DNA of 63,892 bases from an uncultured Clostridia bacterium (lineage in GTDB: Bacteria > Bacillota > Clostridia > Saccharofermentanales > DTU023). The stretch covers positions 1 to 63,892 of the forward strand of contig CAKZWV010000026.1 in assembly GCA_937922005.1 (NCBI GenBank), in the 5' to 3' direction. Numbering within the stretch: the stretch's first letter is position 1; each line of letters starts with the position of its first letter. Made by a program: the position numbers and the translations under genes. Shown piece by piece: positions 26,901 to 34,911 of this stretch. The notes beneath the pieces are model-generated. The model searched no databases, was not told the DNA's origin, and saw only the letters and a program-made list of their open reading frames with translations.

Positions 26901-27527
26901 CAGTTAAAGGTTTTAGGAAAGCGTTTTGGGAAAGACCTGCCCCTCGTACGTCAGGCCCTCGAAGCTCTGGATGGGGCCAAGGCTTTCTTGACCCTCCAAG
27001 ACCAAGGTTATTTCACCTTGGACATCAACGGTCAGGAAGAAAAGTTTGCTACCGATGATCTGATCATCGAAGCTAAGAAGAAAGCAGGGATTTCTGCCAC
27101 TTCTGAAGGAAATCTAACGGTGGCCCTCGATACCGAGATCAATGAAGATCTGTGGGCGGAAGGGATCTTGAGAGAATTTGCCAGCAAGGCACAGAACCTC
27201 CGCAAGGACGCTGGCTACGCGGTAGATGACCTGATCGACGTCTGGATGGTCACAGATCCTCGGACCCAAAAGATTCTACAAGCCGATGAAGCGTTGACCA
27301 AGCGTGATATTATGGCCAAGTCCCTTTCCTTCCTCCCCCTGAAGGGCGATCCGAAAAAACTTGAGACCGCAGCGGGTCTGGCTTATACTAAGGCAGCTTC
27401 TCCGGTGGCTGATTTAGTCCTTGAAGATCCCAAGGCCTGGACCGACCTCCAAGCCAAGGCGGATAAGGTAGATCTCTTAAAGCTCAATGACCAGGCCGAA
27501 GTGCAGATTGCTTTTAAAAAGGATTAA
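23979..27527 (+). CDS. ileS: isoleucyl-tRNA synthetase, type 2, with Cys-rich insert
   Basis: A class I synthetase of 1182 residues charging tRNA-Ile. It has HIGH at residues 113-116, the KMSKH form of KMSKS, a CP1 editing domain, and zinc-binding CPRCG and CPECG pairs. The VAQGYKTVKETSIYVRFK segment and the lack of the C-terminal zinc finger of bacterial type 1 indicate the type-2 (eukaryote-like) enzyme, a form often resistant to mupirocin. Oddly, residues 53-92, between the N-terminal helix (LKFWQDEDIINK) and FYDGPPTANG, hold nine cysteines (54, 56, 62, 64, 72, 74, 82, 84, 92), mostly as C-x-C pairs. Homologues usually have a short link there. Start ATG follows GGGTGGGAAG. Confidence 0.96.
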   Translation: MDKNLYQPVDTNLDFVAREQEVLKFWQDEDIINKNLQKGYENPATRPLQEGDACACADAARCSCSGENMEACTCGADEVKDCTCGGKKADSCQEVSNYFSFYDGPPTANGRPHIGHVLTRVIKDIIPRYRVMKGYNVLRKAGWDTHGLPVELEVEKKLGFHHKNQIEEYGVDRFIEHCKESVWVYKTEWEEMSNRLAYWVDMDNPYVTYDNSYIESVWWALKKIWDRGLIYYGHKILPYCPRCGTALSSHEVAQGYKTVKETSIYVRFKVKGHENRYFTAWTTTPWTLPSNVALCVGPEIDYFLIRLEDGTEYYVAEALCASLLGEKTSYEIIEKMKGKDLEFLEYEPILPYALPEVDKYSRSPRYLQVKDQHAPAFFITLADYVSLEDGTGIVHIAPAFGEDDSKVGKAYDLPFVQFVNADGTLPEAVTDFAGVFCKEADPKIIEKLKAEGSLLKTAKTAHNYPFCWRCDTPLIYYARDGWFINMQNVKEDLLANNEKIHWMPENIGTGRFGNFLENVVDWTLSRERYWGTPLPIWQCECGHELCVGSVAQLRELASNCPDKDEDLDLHKPFLARLDLKCPECGKTMHRVPEVIDCWFDSGSMPFAQFHYPFEHQEEFDHYFPATFISEAIDQTRGWFYSLLAISTLLFDRPSYRNCLVLGHVLDEKGLKMSKHLGNVVDPMKVLEEEGADALRWYFYTNSQPWLPSSFSLQGVSEAKRRFMGIFWNSYSFYVLYANIDHFNPFEHKLDVANLGLLDRWILTGLNDLIDRLDHLLATYEINRAAKALEVFVDELSNWYLRRSRERFWAPGMEEDKINAYMTLYTALSTLCRLAAPFTPFLAESIYQNLVQAPFKALPAGEQEGIQKAQAGALAESVHLTLFPKPIEGLKADPTLLEQMAYVLRIVTLGRNARNLSNIKTRQPLPRVYVASTDPSLSGVALPAELENLVKDELNVKEVSYVTDATSLQDYVFKPQLKVLGKRFGKDLPLVRQALEALDGAKAFLTLQDQGYFTLDINGQEEKFATDDLIIEAKKKAGISATSEGNLTVALDTEINEDLWAEGILREFASKAQNLRKDAGYAVDDLIDVWMVTDPRTQKILQADEALTKRDIMAKSLSFLPLKGDPKKLETAAGLAYTKAASPVADLVLEDPKAWTDLQAKADKVDLLKLNDQAEVQIAFKKD

Positions 27528-27882
27528 GCGGACCATTCTACAAGCGCTGAGGCGGATCCGGCCTGCAAGTGCGGGGGCGGATCGATCTGAAAATAGTAAT
27601 CGGAAAATAGTAGTCGAATCGATCAGTAGAAGCACAGCGGTTCACTCAATAAGGTAAATAGATCAATTTAAAAGAAAACAAGAAGGCCTTACGAGGCCAT
27701 ACTCTATTATACAGTCTTGATCTACCCGTCAGTTTGCTGGCTTTCTAGCTAGCTACTGGCGGGTCGGTATTCTTCGGCCAAGGGCTTAGCGATAAGCTCT
27801 ACGTGGGGTGCGTTCGACAAAGTGGCGTGCTCGGCAATTGTAGCGATCAAGCCCAAAAAATAGGCAAAAAAGAAAGGAAAAA
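27528..27882 (+). promoter_or_regulatory. structured leader upstream of queT, possible preQ1-type riboswitch
   Basis: This 355-bp gap contains several nested hairpins. ACCCGTCAGT pairs with ACTGGCGGGT (27724-27764, one mismatch). AGGGCTTA-GCGA-TAAGCTCT is an 8-bp stem with a GNRA loop (27780-27799). GATCAA/TTGATC lies at 27661-27722. Just before the gene is a GCC-CAAAAAATAGGC tail recalling the A-rich 3' end of preQ1-I aptamers. QueT genes are commonly under preQ1 riboswitches, so that class is a reasonable guess, but I could not match any consensus fully. Two 14-base direct repeats (GAAAATAGTAATCG type) lie near 27589-27616. Confidence 0.35.
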
Positions 27883-28557
27883 ATGTCTAAAAACAAAGAA
27901 AGGCAAGGAGAAATCTCCTCAACCAATCATCTTCGTCAAATGCAAGCCAAGCGGGGGGCTGAGGTCCACCAACTGATCACCAGTGCCATCATTGCTGCCC
28001 TCTATGTGGTACTCACCCTCCCCTTTGCTCAGATATCTTTCGGAATCGTCCAGATCCGCTTTTCTGAACTCCTCTGTGTCCTCCCGGTTGTTACACCGGG
28101 TGCTGTATGGGGGCTTTTCTTGGGATGTTTTCTGGCGAATCTCTTAAACCCCTTTAATTTGGGACCCATTGATATTTTACTTGGAAGTTTTGCTACCCTC
28201 AGTGCCGCCTGGCTTACCTATCACCTAGCCCGGCGTTTTTACAAAGGATCCTATGGGGAGGCTTCCCTCAGCTTTGCCAAGGCCTCTTGGAGCCCCAAAC
28301 AAAAGGCTTGGCGGCGTTTACTCTTAGATGTCCTGATCCTCTCTCCTTCCTGCATCCTCAATGCCCTTATTGTAGGCACCTACCTCCCCTTCCTCATCAC
28401 GGATGCCAATAGAAGCTTGGGAGCAGTCCTGGTCTCCCAACTATCGATTTTGGCCTCTCAGACCCTGGTAGTCATCGTCCTTGGTCTGCCCTTCTTGCGC
28501 CTGTTAAGTCGTTTGCACGTGCAAAATCTTTTACCCCAGGCCAAGGATTTATCGTAA
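27883..28557 (+). CDS. queT: QueT, queuosine precursor ECF transporter S component
   Basis: A 224-residue membrane protein with about five to six hydrophobic segments. The QueT pattern is clear: LYVVLTLPFAQISFGIVQIRFSE, then LPVVTPGAVWGLFLGCFLAN and DILLGSFATLSAAWL. It acts as substrate-binding unit with shared ECF A/A'/T subunits (not in this window) to import a queuosine precursor. About 30 hydrophilic residues precede the first helix. AAAGGAAAAA leads the ATG. It lies 10 bp before the RsmC-like gene; QueH at 57.9 kb belongs to the same pathway. Confidence 0.8.
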   Translation: MSKNKERQGEISSTNHLRQMQAKRGAEVHQLITSAIIAALYVVLTLPFAQISFGIVQIRFSELLCVLPVVTPGAVWGLFLGCFLANLLNPFNLGPIDILLGSFATLSAAWLTYHLARRFYKGSYGEASLSFAKASWSPKQKAWRRLLLDVLILSPSCILNALIVGTYLPFLITDANRSLGAVLVSQLSILASQTLVVIVLGLPFLRLLSRLHVQNLLPQAKDLS

Positions 28558-28567
28558 AGGAGACCTT

Positions 28568-29389
28568 GTGTCGCATTATTTTGATTCAAACCCAGAAAGC
28601 CCACACGAAATTCGCCAAATCGCCTGGCAGGCCCCCTATGGCAACTTTCGATTTACGACAGACGCCTCCTGTTTTTCGAAAAAAAAATTGGATTATGGGA
28701 GTCGCCTTTTAATCGAAGGTGTCCTCAAAGACTGGGGCTTCCGTCCTAAGGAGGCTGACCAGTGCGACCGCCGTCGCCAACAACTCTATAAACTGGCTCC
28801 AGTTCATTTGGTGGACCTTGGCTGTGGCTATGGTCCTGTGGCAACGATTTTAGCAGCAAATATTCCCCAAGCTAGTTTTTTATCGATTGATATCAATGGG
28901 CGGGCCCTTGACTTAGCAAAGAAGAATTTTGCCCGCAATGTGGGCAACTCAGCCCAAGACCGAGCCTATTTTCTTCAGGCGGATGGCCTTGCCTCCCCTA
29001 AGGACATAGAAGCGGCCTTGGGGCGGCCCTTTCCTGCGGACCAGATTTATCTGAACCCTCCCATTCGGGCTGGTAAAGCAGTCATGTACCGGCTTTTTTA
29101 TGAGGCTATCCGTTTCTTGAAAGAAGGCGGCTCTCCTCATCCGGCCTTCTTTATTGTTCAGAACACCAAGCAAGGTTTGGGCTCTTCTAAAAAAGAAATA
29201 AGCAGGATTTTAGGAGAGGAAAATGTAGCTTATGAGGAGGTCGTTTTAGACCGGTCTCGGGGCTTTCACGTTGTGAAATATGAACTTTGCCCGGAGCAGG
29301 GTTCGAACGGAGACTACCAAATCTTTCAAAGCGAAGGAGAAGGACCGGTTACAAGCCCTGAAATCCAAGGGAGTGGGCTCAATGAATAG
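28568..29389 (+). CDS. RsmC-like class I SAM methyltransferase
   Basis: A 273-residue protein related to the C-terminal catalytic domain of 16S rRNA guanine-1207 methyltransferase. SAM-binding motif I is VDLGCGYGPVATILA (about residues 83-97), and the catalytic NPP motif reads YLNPPIRAGK (about 158). Ahead of motif I is the F-x-T-D-x-x-CFS pattern of the family. A charged stretch (KEADQCDRRRQQ) interrupts the usual spacing. The GTG start at 28568 has a strong AAGGAG site. The C-terminal tail beyond residue 245 is low complexity and overlaps the ispF start by 8 bp. Confidence 0.83.
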   Translation: MSHYFDSNPESPHEIRQIAWQAPYGNFRFTTDASCFSKKKLDYGSRLLIEGVLKDWGFRPKEADQCDRRRQQLYKLAPVHLVDLGCGYGPVATILAANIPQASFLSIDINGRALDLAKKNFARNVGNSAQDRAYFLQADGLASPKDIEAALGRPFPADQIYLNPPIRAGKAVMYRLFYEAIRFLKEGGSPHPAFFIVQNTKQGLGSSKKEISRILGEENVAYEEVVLDRSRGFHVVKYELCPEQGSNGDYQIFQSEGEGPVTSPEIQGSGLNE

Positions 29390-30092
29390 CTGCGAGCCTA
29401 AAATGGACAACCAGGGACCAGCCGACGGATATAGAGGACCCAGCCCTTGGGCAGGGCAAAGCTTCCTGGTCGCCCTGGGTGAAGATAGCCATCGGATTTG
29501 CGGGGCTGACCTGGAGGAAGACAATGATCGAGTCGGCGGGGCTAACCTGGGGGAAGACAATCAGCGGGGCGGCGGAGCTGACCTGGGGGAAGACAATCAG
29601 CGAAGCTGTGCCCCTAGCTTGGGGCACAAGTTGGTACTTGGGGGCTATTTGCTTCCCCTTATAGATCCCCTCTATGTCAAGGCTAACTCAGATGGCGATG
29701 TGGTCCTTCATGCCCTCATTCGAGCCTTAACCGGTCTCTCTGGTCAAGTTTATTTAGGGAGCCCTCTTATTGAAGAACCCGTACGGGCAGGGGAAAGGAA
29801 TAGTTGCCAACTCTTTCGTCTGGCCTGGAACCAGTGTCAGAAAGATTTTGCCCAAAGAGGGCAAAAGATTTTCCTAAGACACCTTTCAATCAGTATTGAA
29901 GCCAAGCTTCCTCAAATTGCCCCCCATGCTCTTGCCATTCGCCAAAGCTTAGCGGGCCTTACAGGCCTTGAGATAGAAGATATAGGTCTTACGGCCATGA
30001 CGGGCGAGGGATTAACGGCCTGCGGAAAGGGAGAAGGCATCCGCTCCCTGGTCATCGTGACAGCTCAAACTCAGCAACTTGCTGCCAAATAG
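29382..30092 (+). CDS. ispF: divergent IspF, 2-C-methyl-D-erythritol 2,4-cyclodiphosphate synthase
   Basis: A 236-residue IspF-like protein (usual length ~157), an MEP pathway enzyme. The metal ligands are recognisable as the D and H of GEDSHRI and the H of SDGDVVLHAL. However, the catalytic His of the normal HSDGD motif is Asn here, the CDP-binding LGDIG-FPDTD loop is replaced by unrelated residues, and the TTTEKLGFTGRGEGI end reads AMTGEGLTACGKGEGI. Three 12-residue repeats (GADLEEDNDRVG type, residues 41-76) are inserted right after the first metal site. ATG at 29382 has GGAG 9 bases upstream and overlaps the previous gene. It may be a degenerate or repurposed IspF. Confidence 0.7.
   Translation: MNSCEPKMDNQGPADGYRGPSPWAGQSFLVALGEDSHRICGADLEEDNDRVGGANLGEDNQRGGGADLGEDNQRSCAPSLGHKLVLGGYLLPLIDPLYVKANSDGDVVLHALIRALTGLSGQVYLGSPLIEEPVRAGERNSCQLFRLAWNQCQKDFAQRGQKIFLRHLSISIEAKLPQIAPHALAIRQSLAGLTGLEIEDIGLTAMTGEGLTACGKGEGIRSLVIVTAQTQQLAAK
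29502..29609 (+). repeat. 3 x 36-bp in-frame repeat inside ispF
   Basis: Three contiguous 36-base units encode the 12-residue repeat G-A-D/N-L-x-E-D-N-x-R-x-x. The unit length is a multiple of three, so copy-number change would keep the frame. Confidence 0.9.
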
Positions 30093-30132
30093 CAAGGCAG
30101 CCATCGAGATTATTTGGAAAGGATCTTTGCCT

Positions 30133-31653
30133 ATGTCCCACCCTATGGATTCAGTGCCTTTACAAATTACTTTGCCTGGACAGGTCTATGCTGCTTCCTT
30201 GGCGGAAATGGCTCGGTCCTTTGCGGTCGATGTGGAAGTTGCTAGGGATCCAGATGATCAATCCTTGTGCTTACGCTTCTATTACCCCAGTACCTTGCCC
30301 CGAGACCAGGTCGATCAAACCCTAAAAAAGCTTGAAATGGACTTACAGGATTTGGCCAAGCCCAATCAGCCTAAGGTAGCAGCGTATTTACCTGCCACCT
30401 CGGCCTATAAGCCGGAAGAAAATGCACAAAAGCAGGCCATGAAGAGTCGCCTCTATCAGTTTTTACAGGAGCTCTCTCCCTCTGAGCGTCCCTGGGGAGC
30501 CCTTACGGGGATTCGGCCTTCCTACTTGCCTACTCGAATGTTGGCTCATGGCCTCAGACCCGATGAAATTCCCTCTCTTCTTGTGACCCAATATCAGGTC
30601 AAAGCAGACAAAGCAGCCCTTGCCCTAGAACTAGCCCAGGTCGAAGCAGAGATTTTAGGAGAAGTTCCTCCTAAGGCGGCCCTGATTTATGTAGGAATTC
30701 CCATTTGTCCATCCCGCTGCACCTATTGTAGCTTTGTCGCCCAAGATGCCAAAAGGTACATGGGCTTTTTGGATACCTATGTGGAAGCCATCCTCCAGGA
30801 AGTCAAGGGAGTCTTTCAAGATCCAGGATGGAGGGAAGCCTACAGCTATCCGGCCCTTTATATAGGTGGGGGAACCCCGTCGATCCTCTCGGAAAAGCAG
30901 CTGGAATATTTGTTAAAGGGCCTCCTAGAGACCATACCTGTGACGGATGGGGTTGAATTCACGGTAGAGGCAGGACGGCCTGATACCCTCAATCGAGAAA
31001 AGCTAGATGTGATGGCTTCTGCCGGGGTTAATCGCCTGTGTTTGAATCCACAGACTCTGTCGAATGCAACCTTGGAACGGGTCAATCGTAGGCATACGGC
31101 GGAGGATTTTTTCCGGATTTATGAGCTGGCTCGGACCTTGCCCTTTGCGGATCTCAATGCGGACCTCATCATGGGACTGCCGGGGGAAGGGCCGGAGGAT
31201 TTTTTGACTTCGGTGCGGGGACTTTTGGCCTTGGATCCGCCCCTGGAATCCCTTACCCTCCATAGTCTGGCGTTGAAGCGGGCAGCCCAGATCCAGCAAT
31301 CGGATGGAGCTTGGTTTTTGCCCAATGAGCCCAGTCCTGAATGGGAGGAGGCTCTGGGGGAGGCTTACCGCTTGTTGCGGGAAAAGGCCTATCAGCCCTA
31401 CTATCTCTATAAACAAAAATATGCCTTGGGGGGGTTGGAGAATGTGGGATTTGCTCTCCCGGGTTCCCGGTCAATTTATAATACTTGCATGATGAGTGAC
31501 CTTTATCCGGTCTTAGGCTTTGGAGCGGCCTCCTCCAGCAAAAAGGTCTTGGATGGGCGGGTGGAACGGTGTTTTAACCCGAAAGATCTCCAGGACTATG
31601 CCCTCCGAGTAGAGGAAATGGTCCAGCGCAAGAGGGACCTATTTGCCTCGTAG
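30133..31653 (+). CDS. hemZ: HemZ-type oxygen-independent coproporphyrinogen dehydrogenase
   Basis: A 506-residue radical SAM enzyme. The 4Fe-4S motif CPSRCTYCSF (CxxxCxxC) is near residue 190, followed by the YIGGGTPSIL segment and the second half DLIMGLPGEGPEDF typical of HemN/HemZ proteins. The N-terminal ~150 residues (including GALTGIRPSYL) are specific to HemZ. The likely reaction is decarboxylation of coproporphyrinogen III in anaerobic heme synthesis, although some family members have other roles and no other heme gene is here. ATG at 30133 has AAAGGA 9 bases upstream. Confidence 0.85.
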   Translation: MSHPMDSVPLQITLPGQVYAASLAEMARSFAVDVEVARDPDDQSLCLRFYYPSTLPRDQVDQTLKKLEMDLQDLAKPNQPKVAAYLPATSAYKPEENAQKQAMKSRLYQFLQELSPSERPWGALTGIRPSYLPTRMLAHGLRPDEIPSLLVTQYQVKADKAALALELAQVEAEILGEVPPKAALIYVGIPICPSRCTYCSFVAQDAKRYMGFLDTYVEAILQEVKGVFQDPGWREAYSYPALYIGGGTPSILSEKQLEYLLKGLLETIPVTDGVEFTVEAGRPDTLNREKLDVMASAGVNRLCLNPQTLSNATLERVNRRHTAEDFFRIYELARTLPFADLNADLIMGLPGEGPEDFLTSVRGLLALDPPLESLTLHSLALKRAAQIQQSDGAWFLPNEPSPEWEEALGEAYRLLREKAYQPYYLYKQKYALGGLENVGFALPGSRSIYNTCMMSDLYPVLGFGAASSSKKVLDGRVERCFNPKDLQDYALRVEEMVQRKRDLFAS

Positions 31654-31658
31654 TTGTT

Positions 31659-31680
31659 AAGGGCCAGCCTGCCCTTTTTA
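31659..31680 (+). terminator. terminator of hemZ
   Basis: AAGGGC and GCCCTT pair around CAGCCT, followed by T5. It lies 5 bases after the hemZ stop and overlaps the end of the convergent gene. A second stem (CCAGCC/GGCTGG) can form across the same site. Confidence 0.6.
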
Positions 31681-32682
31681 GGGGCTCGGCTGGTCTTCTT
31701 TGTATTTCGTGGAGGCTTCTTCTTCGATGATTTCGAGGAGGATGCCCTTGGCGTGGGCATTAGCTTTGAGTCGACTCATCAGTGGGCCATGGGGGTCATA
31801 GGCCGAGGGACGGTTTTCGGGAATAATGAGGAGAAGTTTTTTGGCACGGATCTCTTCTGGTGATATGGCAATGACATCATGTATGCCTTGAATTTTTCCA
31901 CCTTGGTAGGCACTAAGCTTTTCAAGATCTAAGAGAATTTCTTGTGAGACGGCATCTGAACTGGCATAGGTTGGGGCGGTCAAGTCCATGCTGCGAATGG
32001 CGGTCGCTAGTCCAGCTGATAGGCTGGCGATCGGAGCTGTATCAGGCAAATTTCCTCCATATTTCTCCCGAAAGTATTTGCCACGAACAAAATTATGTTC
32101 TTCCCAAATGCTGTCTTTTTTCTCTTCTTTTTCCTCGCCCTCATCCTCATACTCTCCGCCGGGCCCGGTCGAAAGGGACCGGTTCCAGACGGGAATATTT
32201 GCATAGAAAGAACGCTTCACTTTACCCCAGAGGGTCCAGGCATCGTAAGTCAGATAGAGATAGGCGCTTGAACCGGACGAGTTAGCTTGGACAAGGATTT
32301 TTCGGGTATGATCTTCCATTTTAGCCTTAAAAGTTCCTAAATTGCGCTGCAACCAATAGTCGATTCTTTGGTTGGCAAAGTGATTGATGGCCTCGGAGAT
32401 AAGGAGCCCCTCCCCAGCCTGAATAAGGGCCTGGCCAGAAGAACCCGTAATTGCTTGGAACTTGGCTTGATTAGCCTCGCCGATCTTCTCTCCCTTGCTG
32501 AGGGCTTCTGCAAGGGGCAAGATAACCGTGATTTCACGGCAGGTAAGGTCGGTGGCATGGCGAAGGAGGAGGCCATTTTGAATGGTCAAGATGGCAGAAA
32601 TGAGACTAGCCATGAGAAGAAGTACCGGAACCATGACGATGGCTGCTTCCAGGGCTAATCCTCCTGACGACTTATTCTTCAT
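31678..32682 (-). CDS. TadE-like pseudopilin-type membrane protein
   Basis: A 334-residue protein with a single N-terminal hydrophobic helix (GGLALEAAIVMVPVLLLMASLISAIL). A Glu follows the short basic leader, as in TadE-like and type IV pilin-like proteins. The rest is hydrophilic and predicted to be extracytoplasmic. It overlaps the previous gene by 11 bp with a GGAGG site. It groups with two similar genes (to 34.7 kb) into a small envelope or secretion cluster. The assembly ATPase (TadA) and platform proteins (TadB/C) are not in the window. Function is unknown. Confidence 0.6.
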   Translation of the reverse strand: MKNKSSGGLALEAAIVMVPVLLLMASLISAILTIQNGLLLRHATDLTCREITVILPLAEALSKGEKIGEANQAKFQAITGSSGQALIQAGEGLLISEAINHFANQRIDYWLQRNLGTFKAKMEDHTRKILVQANSSGSSAYLYLTYDAWTLWGKVKRSFYANIPVWNRSLSTGPGGEYEDEGEEKEEKKDSIWEEHNFVRGKYFREKYGGNLPDTAPIASLSAGLATAIRSMDLTAPTYASSDAVSQEILLDLEKLSAYQGGKIQGIHDVIAISPEEIRAKKLLLIIPENRPSAYDPHGPLMSRLKANAHAKGILLEIIEEEASTKYKEDQPSP

Positions 32683-34363
32683 GACTTCCTCCTTCCTCGT
32701 CTAGGGACTCATGCAGGGGGTACTCTCCTTGGAGGGTAAGAGTCTTCCCTTTAAAGGTCCCTTGTAGGGTAAAGGCACAGGATAGGTCATCTTGGAAGAT
32801 GGTCGTTAGCTCCTGGGAGATCTTGTGACAAAGCTTTTGATCCGATTGGGGCAATAAGAAAATTCGTAGGAAATCCCGATAATAGAGGGTAACCGATCCT
32901 CCGCCCCCCTCTCCTGGCGTAGCATTAGGATCAGGGAGACTGGGCGGGAGGCTTTGGTTTGGATCAGGAAGGGTTTCCATGCCAGGAATGGGCCCATCTG
33001 CATTGGGAACTGCCGGTATTCCCTTACCCGTGATTAGTTTTCCGTAATCCTTGAAGCCAGCTCGCACAGCCGCTAAGGTCACAAGAATATAGGCGATAGC
33101 TTCGGGTTCCAAGACCACATGGCCCAGGGTCAAAAGGGCAATGAGGGCCGACAAGACTCCTGCTAAGGTCCGGTACTTGGCCATTTGACGAGCATCATTG
33201 AGTTTGCAGGAGAGGTGGACAGCAACCCGCATCCCGATTATGAGGTATTTGACGGTCTTTTCTGCCTGGTAGCGATTGCGGATCCCAGTTACAATCACCT
33301 CAGCTTGACCGTTTCGCCCTAGGGCTTTTAAGGGCTTCCCGTAGGGGGTTTTGAGGTCGCTTCCATCTTTTTGCGTGACAACGGCGGGAAAATAGTTGAG
33401 GATATATTCGGTTAGATAGAGTTTATCGCCCACAAAATCGCTGGGTTGTTTGGAAAAGTCATCCCATTTCTTCGCAAGTTTGGCCAATTGTTCCGGTGAA
33501 TAGCCGCCCTGACCTTTGCCAGCTGCTTTGCCGGTTCCTCCGTTGGGATCGGTCCCGGAATTTCCCCCTTCTCCGTTGGGACCGGTCCCGGGCTCCCCAT
33601 CTATGGCCTGTAAATCGTGGGCTTCATAGACGGGGATCAGGTTCGTGATAATTTCGTCAGAGGCCTTGCTCACATAGAGCAGGGCCTTTTGACTAGCCCC
33701 ATCACCTTGACCAGGGTCAGATGGCTGATGCGGGTTCGTCGGGGTGCCGGGTGGTGTCGGCAAGCCAGGATCGGGGGAGCCAGGATTGGACGAGCCAGGA
33801 TCTGGGGAAGGGAGTTGATTGCCTCCCTGCTTGGCTAGGGCCTCTGCCTCTTTCAGCTGCTCTTCAGCCTGGGGAGACAAGGCCGAAAGATCGCTAGCGA
33901 GCTGGTCTCCAAAAGCTGGCAGGGCTTCCTGCTGTCCCCGAATGGCTTGGAGGAGGTCGCGAGATAAGAGAAGGGGCATCCGAAGCTTCATATGGGCATA
34001 AATATAAGCCTTTAATGATTCTTCGGCAAAAACACTCTTATCTTGGGATAGGACAAAGTCTGCCTTGTTTTCTGTAAAACTTTGCTTTTCGCTCAGGAGG
34101 ATTTTATCGGAACTGGGATGGGAACATTTGTCAAGGTTAACTCCCCAGAGGCCAAACTCATAATAGAGTTTGCGATCATAGGAAGACAAGGTATCCTCTT
34201 TGCAAGCCTGTAGGGCCCGGACAAAATCCACTTCATTGATGAGGCTCTGTCCATAGCGATAGCCAACGATAAAAAGGCCAGCTATGGAGGGAATGAGGAT
34301 GCAGATAGCCAAGGTCATAGCTCCCGACCTCTTGGCCATGAGCCAGGTCTGGGCCTGGGTCAT
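32672..34363 (-). CDS. predicted secreted/membrane protein of the TadE-like cluster (DUF5702-like)
   Basis: A 563-residue protein with an N-terminal signal-anchor (KRSGAMTLAICILIPSIAGLFIVGYRYG), then a region starting CKEDTLSSYDRKLYYEFGLWGVN that resembles DUF5702-type exported proteins of Firmicutes. A low-complexity linker (about residues 190-270) of Pro/Gly/Asn repeats follows, then one or two hydrophobic segments near 410-445 and another Pro-rich linker. ATG at 34363 is favoured by GGGAG 7 bases upstream; ATG at 34408 is possible. No enzymatic motif is seen. Confidence 0.6.
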   Translation of the reverse strand: MTQAQTWLMAKRSGAMTLAICILIPSIAGLFIVGYRYGQSLINEVDFVRALQACKEDTLSSYDRKLYYEFGLWGVNLDKCSHPSSDKILLSEKQSFTENKADFVLSQDKSVFAEESLKAYIYAHMKLRMPLLLSRDLLQAIRGQQEALPAFGDQLASDLSALSPQAEEQLKEAEALAKQGGNQLPSPDPGSSNPGSPDPGLPTPPGTPTNPHQPSDPGQGDGASQKALLYVSKASDEIITNLIPVYEAHDLQAIDGEPGTGPNGEGGNSGTDPNGGTGKAAGKGQGGYSPEQLAKLAKKWDDFSKQPSDFVGDKLYLTEYILNYFPAVVTQKDGSDLKTPYGKPLKALGRNGQAEVIVTGIRNRYQAEKTVKYLIIGMRVAVHLSCKLNDARQMAKYRTLAGVLSALIALLTLGHVVLEPEAIAYILVTLAAVRAGFKDYGKLITGKGIPAVPNADGPIPGMETLPDPNQSLPPSLPDPNATPGEGGGGSVTLYYRDFLRIFLLPQSDQKLCHKISQELTTIFQDDLSCAFTLQGTFKGKTLTLQGEYPLHESLDEEGGSHEE

Positions 34364-34427
34364 CCCCCTACTCCCGCTGGATATATTTTTCTCTGATATC
34401 ACAGTCATAGGTCAAGATGAATCGACT

Positions 34428-34694
34428 TTATTTTGCCAAAGAGCCTAGGTCATGGGTCAAAGAAACCAGTTCACAAACTCTTTGACCTGACACCGCTAGG
34501 CTATCGACAGCCAGGGGCCGGGAGCAAACCCCAATGGCATAGGATTGATCCTTAGGTAAAACATCAGCGATTTCCTGGCCCAGGGTTTGAGACTGGGTCC
34601 ATAGGCGTTGGCAGATTGGTGCTAGGGCCACCATAGGGGTAACGAGGACTACAAGAACTAGGGGAACAACCACAGCCGCCTCAATCGTTTCCAT
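34428..34694 (-). CDS. small TadE-like protein
   Basis: An 88-residue protein beginning METIEAAVVVPLVLVVLVTPMVAL. A Glu near the start of a hydrophobic helix resembles the TadE/pilin-like N-terminus. It lies 64 bp upstream of the larger exported protein and has a strong AAAGGAG site. It probably belongs to the same envelope structure. No other motif is recognised. Confidence 0.6.
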   Translation of the reverse strand: METIEAAVVVPLVLVVLVTPMVALAPICQRLWTQSQTLGQEIADVLPKDQSYAIGVCSRPLAVDSLAVSGQRVCELVSLTHDLGSLAK

Positions 34695-34800
34695 ACAATT
34701 CTCCTTTCAAAACGTCCTTGCTTTTACTTCAAAAAGCGGGCAATCAAGCTAACAGAACTAGCTTTAGTATAGGAGAAGGATGGCAGGGCGGAGGCGTAAA

Positions 34801-34830
34801 AAGCCGACAAAGATCGACAAAGGGCGACAC
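34801..34830. repeat. 10-bp-period repeat
   Basis: Three 10-base units (AAGCCGACAA, AGATCGACAA, AGGGCGACAC) abut the GGAGTATTTG word at 34831-34840 upstream of the small TadE-like gene's end of the spacer. Confidence 0.6.
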
Positions 34831-34841
34831 GGAGTATTTGT

Positions 34842-34884
34842 AAAAAAAGCCTTGACATCCTAGCAGAACTAGGACATCAAGGCT
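34842..34884 (-). terminator. terminator of pheST
   Basis: AGCCTTGA-CCTAG pairs with CTAGG-TCAAGGCT around a short loop, followed by T7 on the minus strand. The T-run is followed immediately by a copy of the recurring word CAAATACTCC (34840-34831). Confidence 0.85.
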
Positions 34885-34911
34885 ACAAAAATCTATCTCG
34901 AGCTTCTGAGA

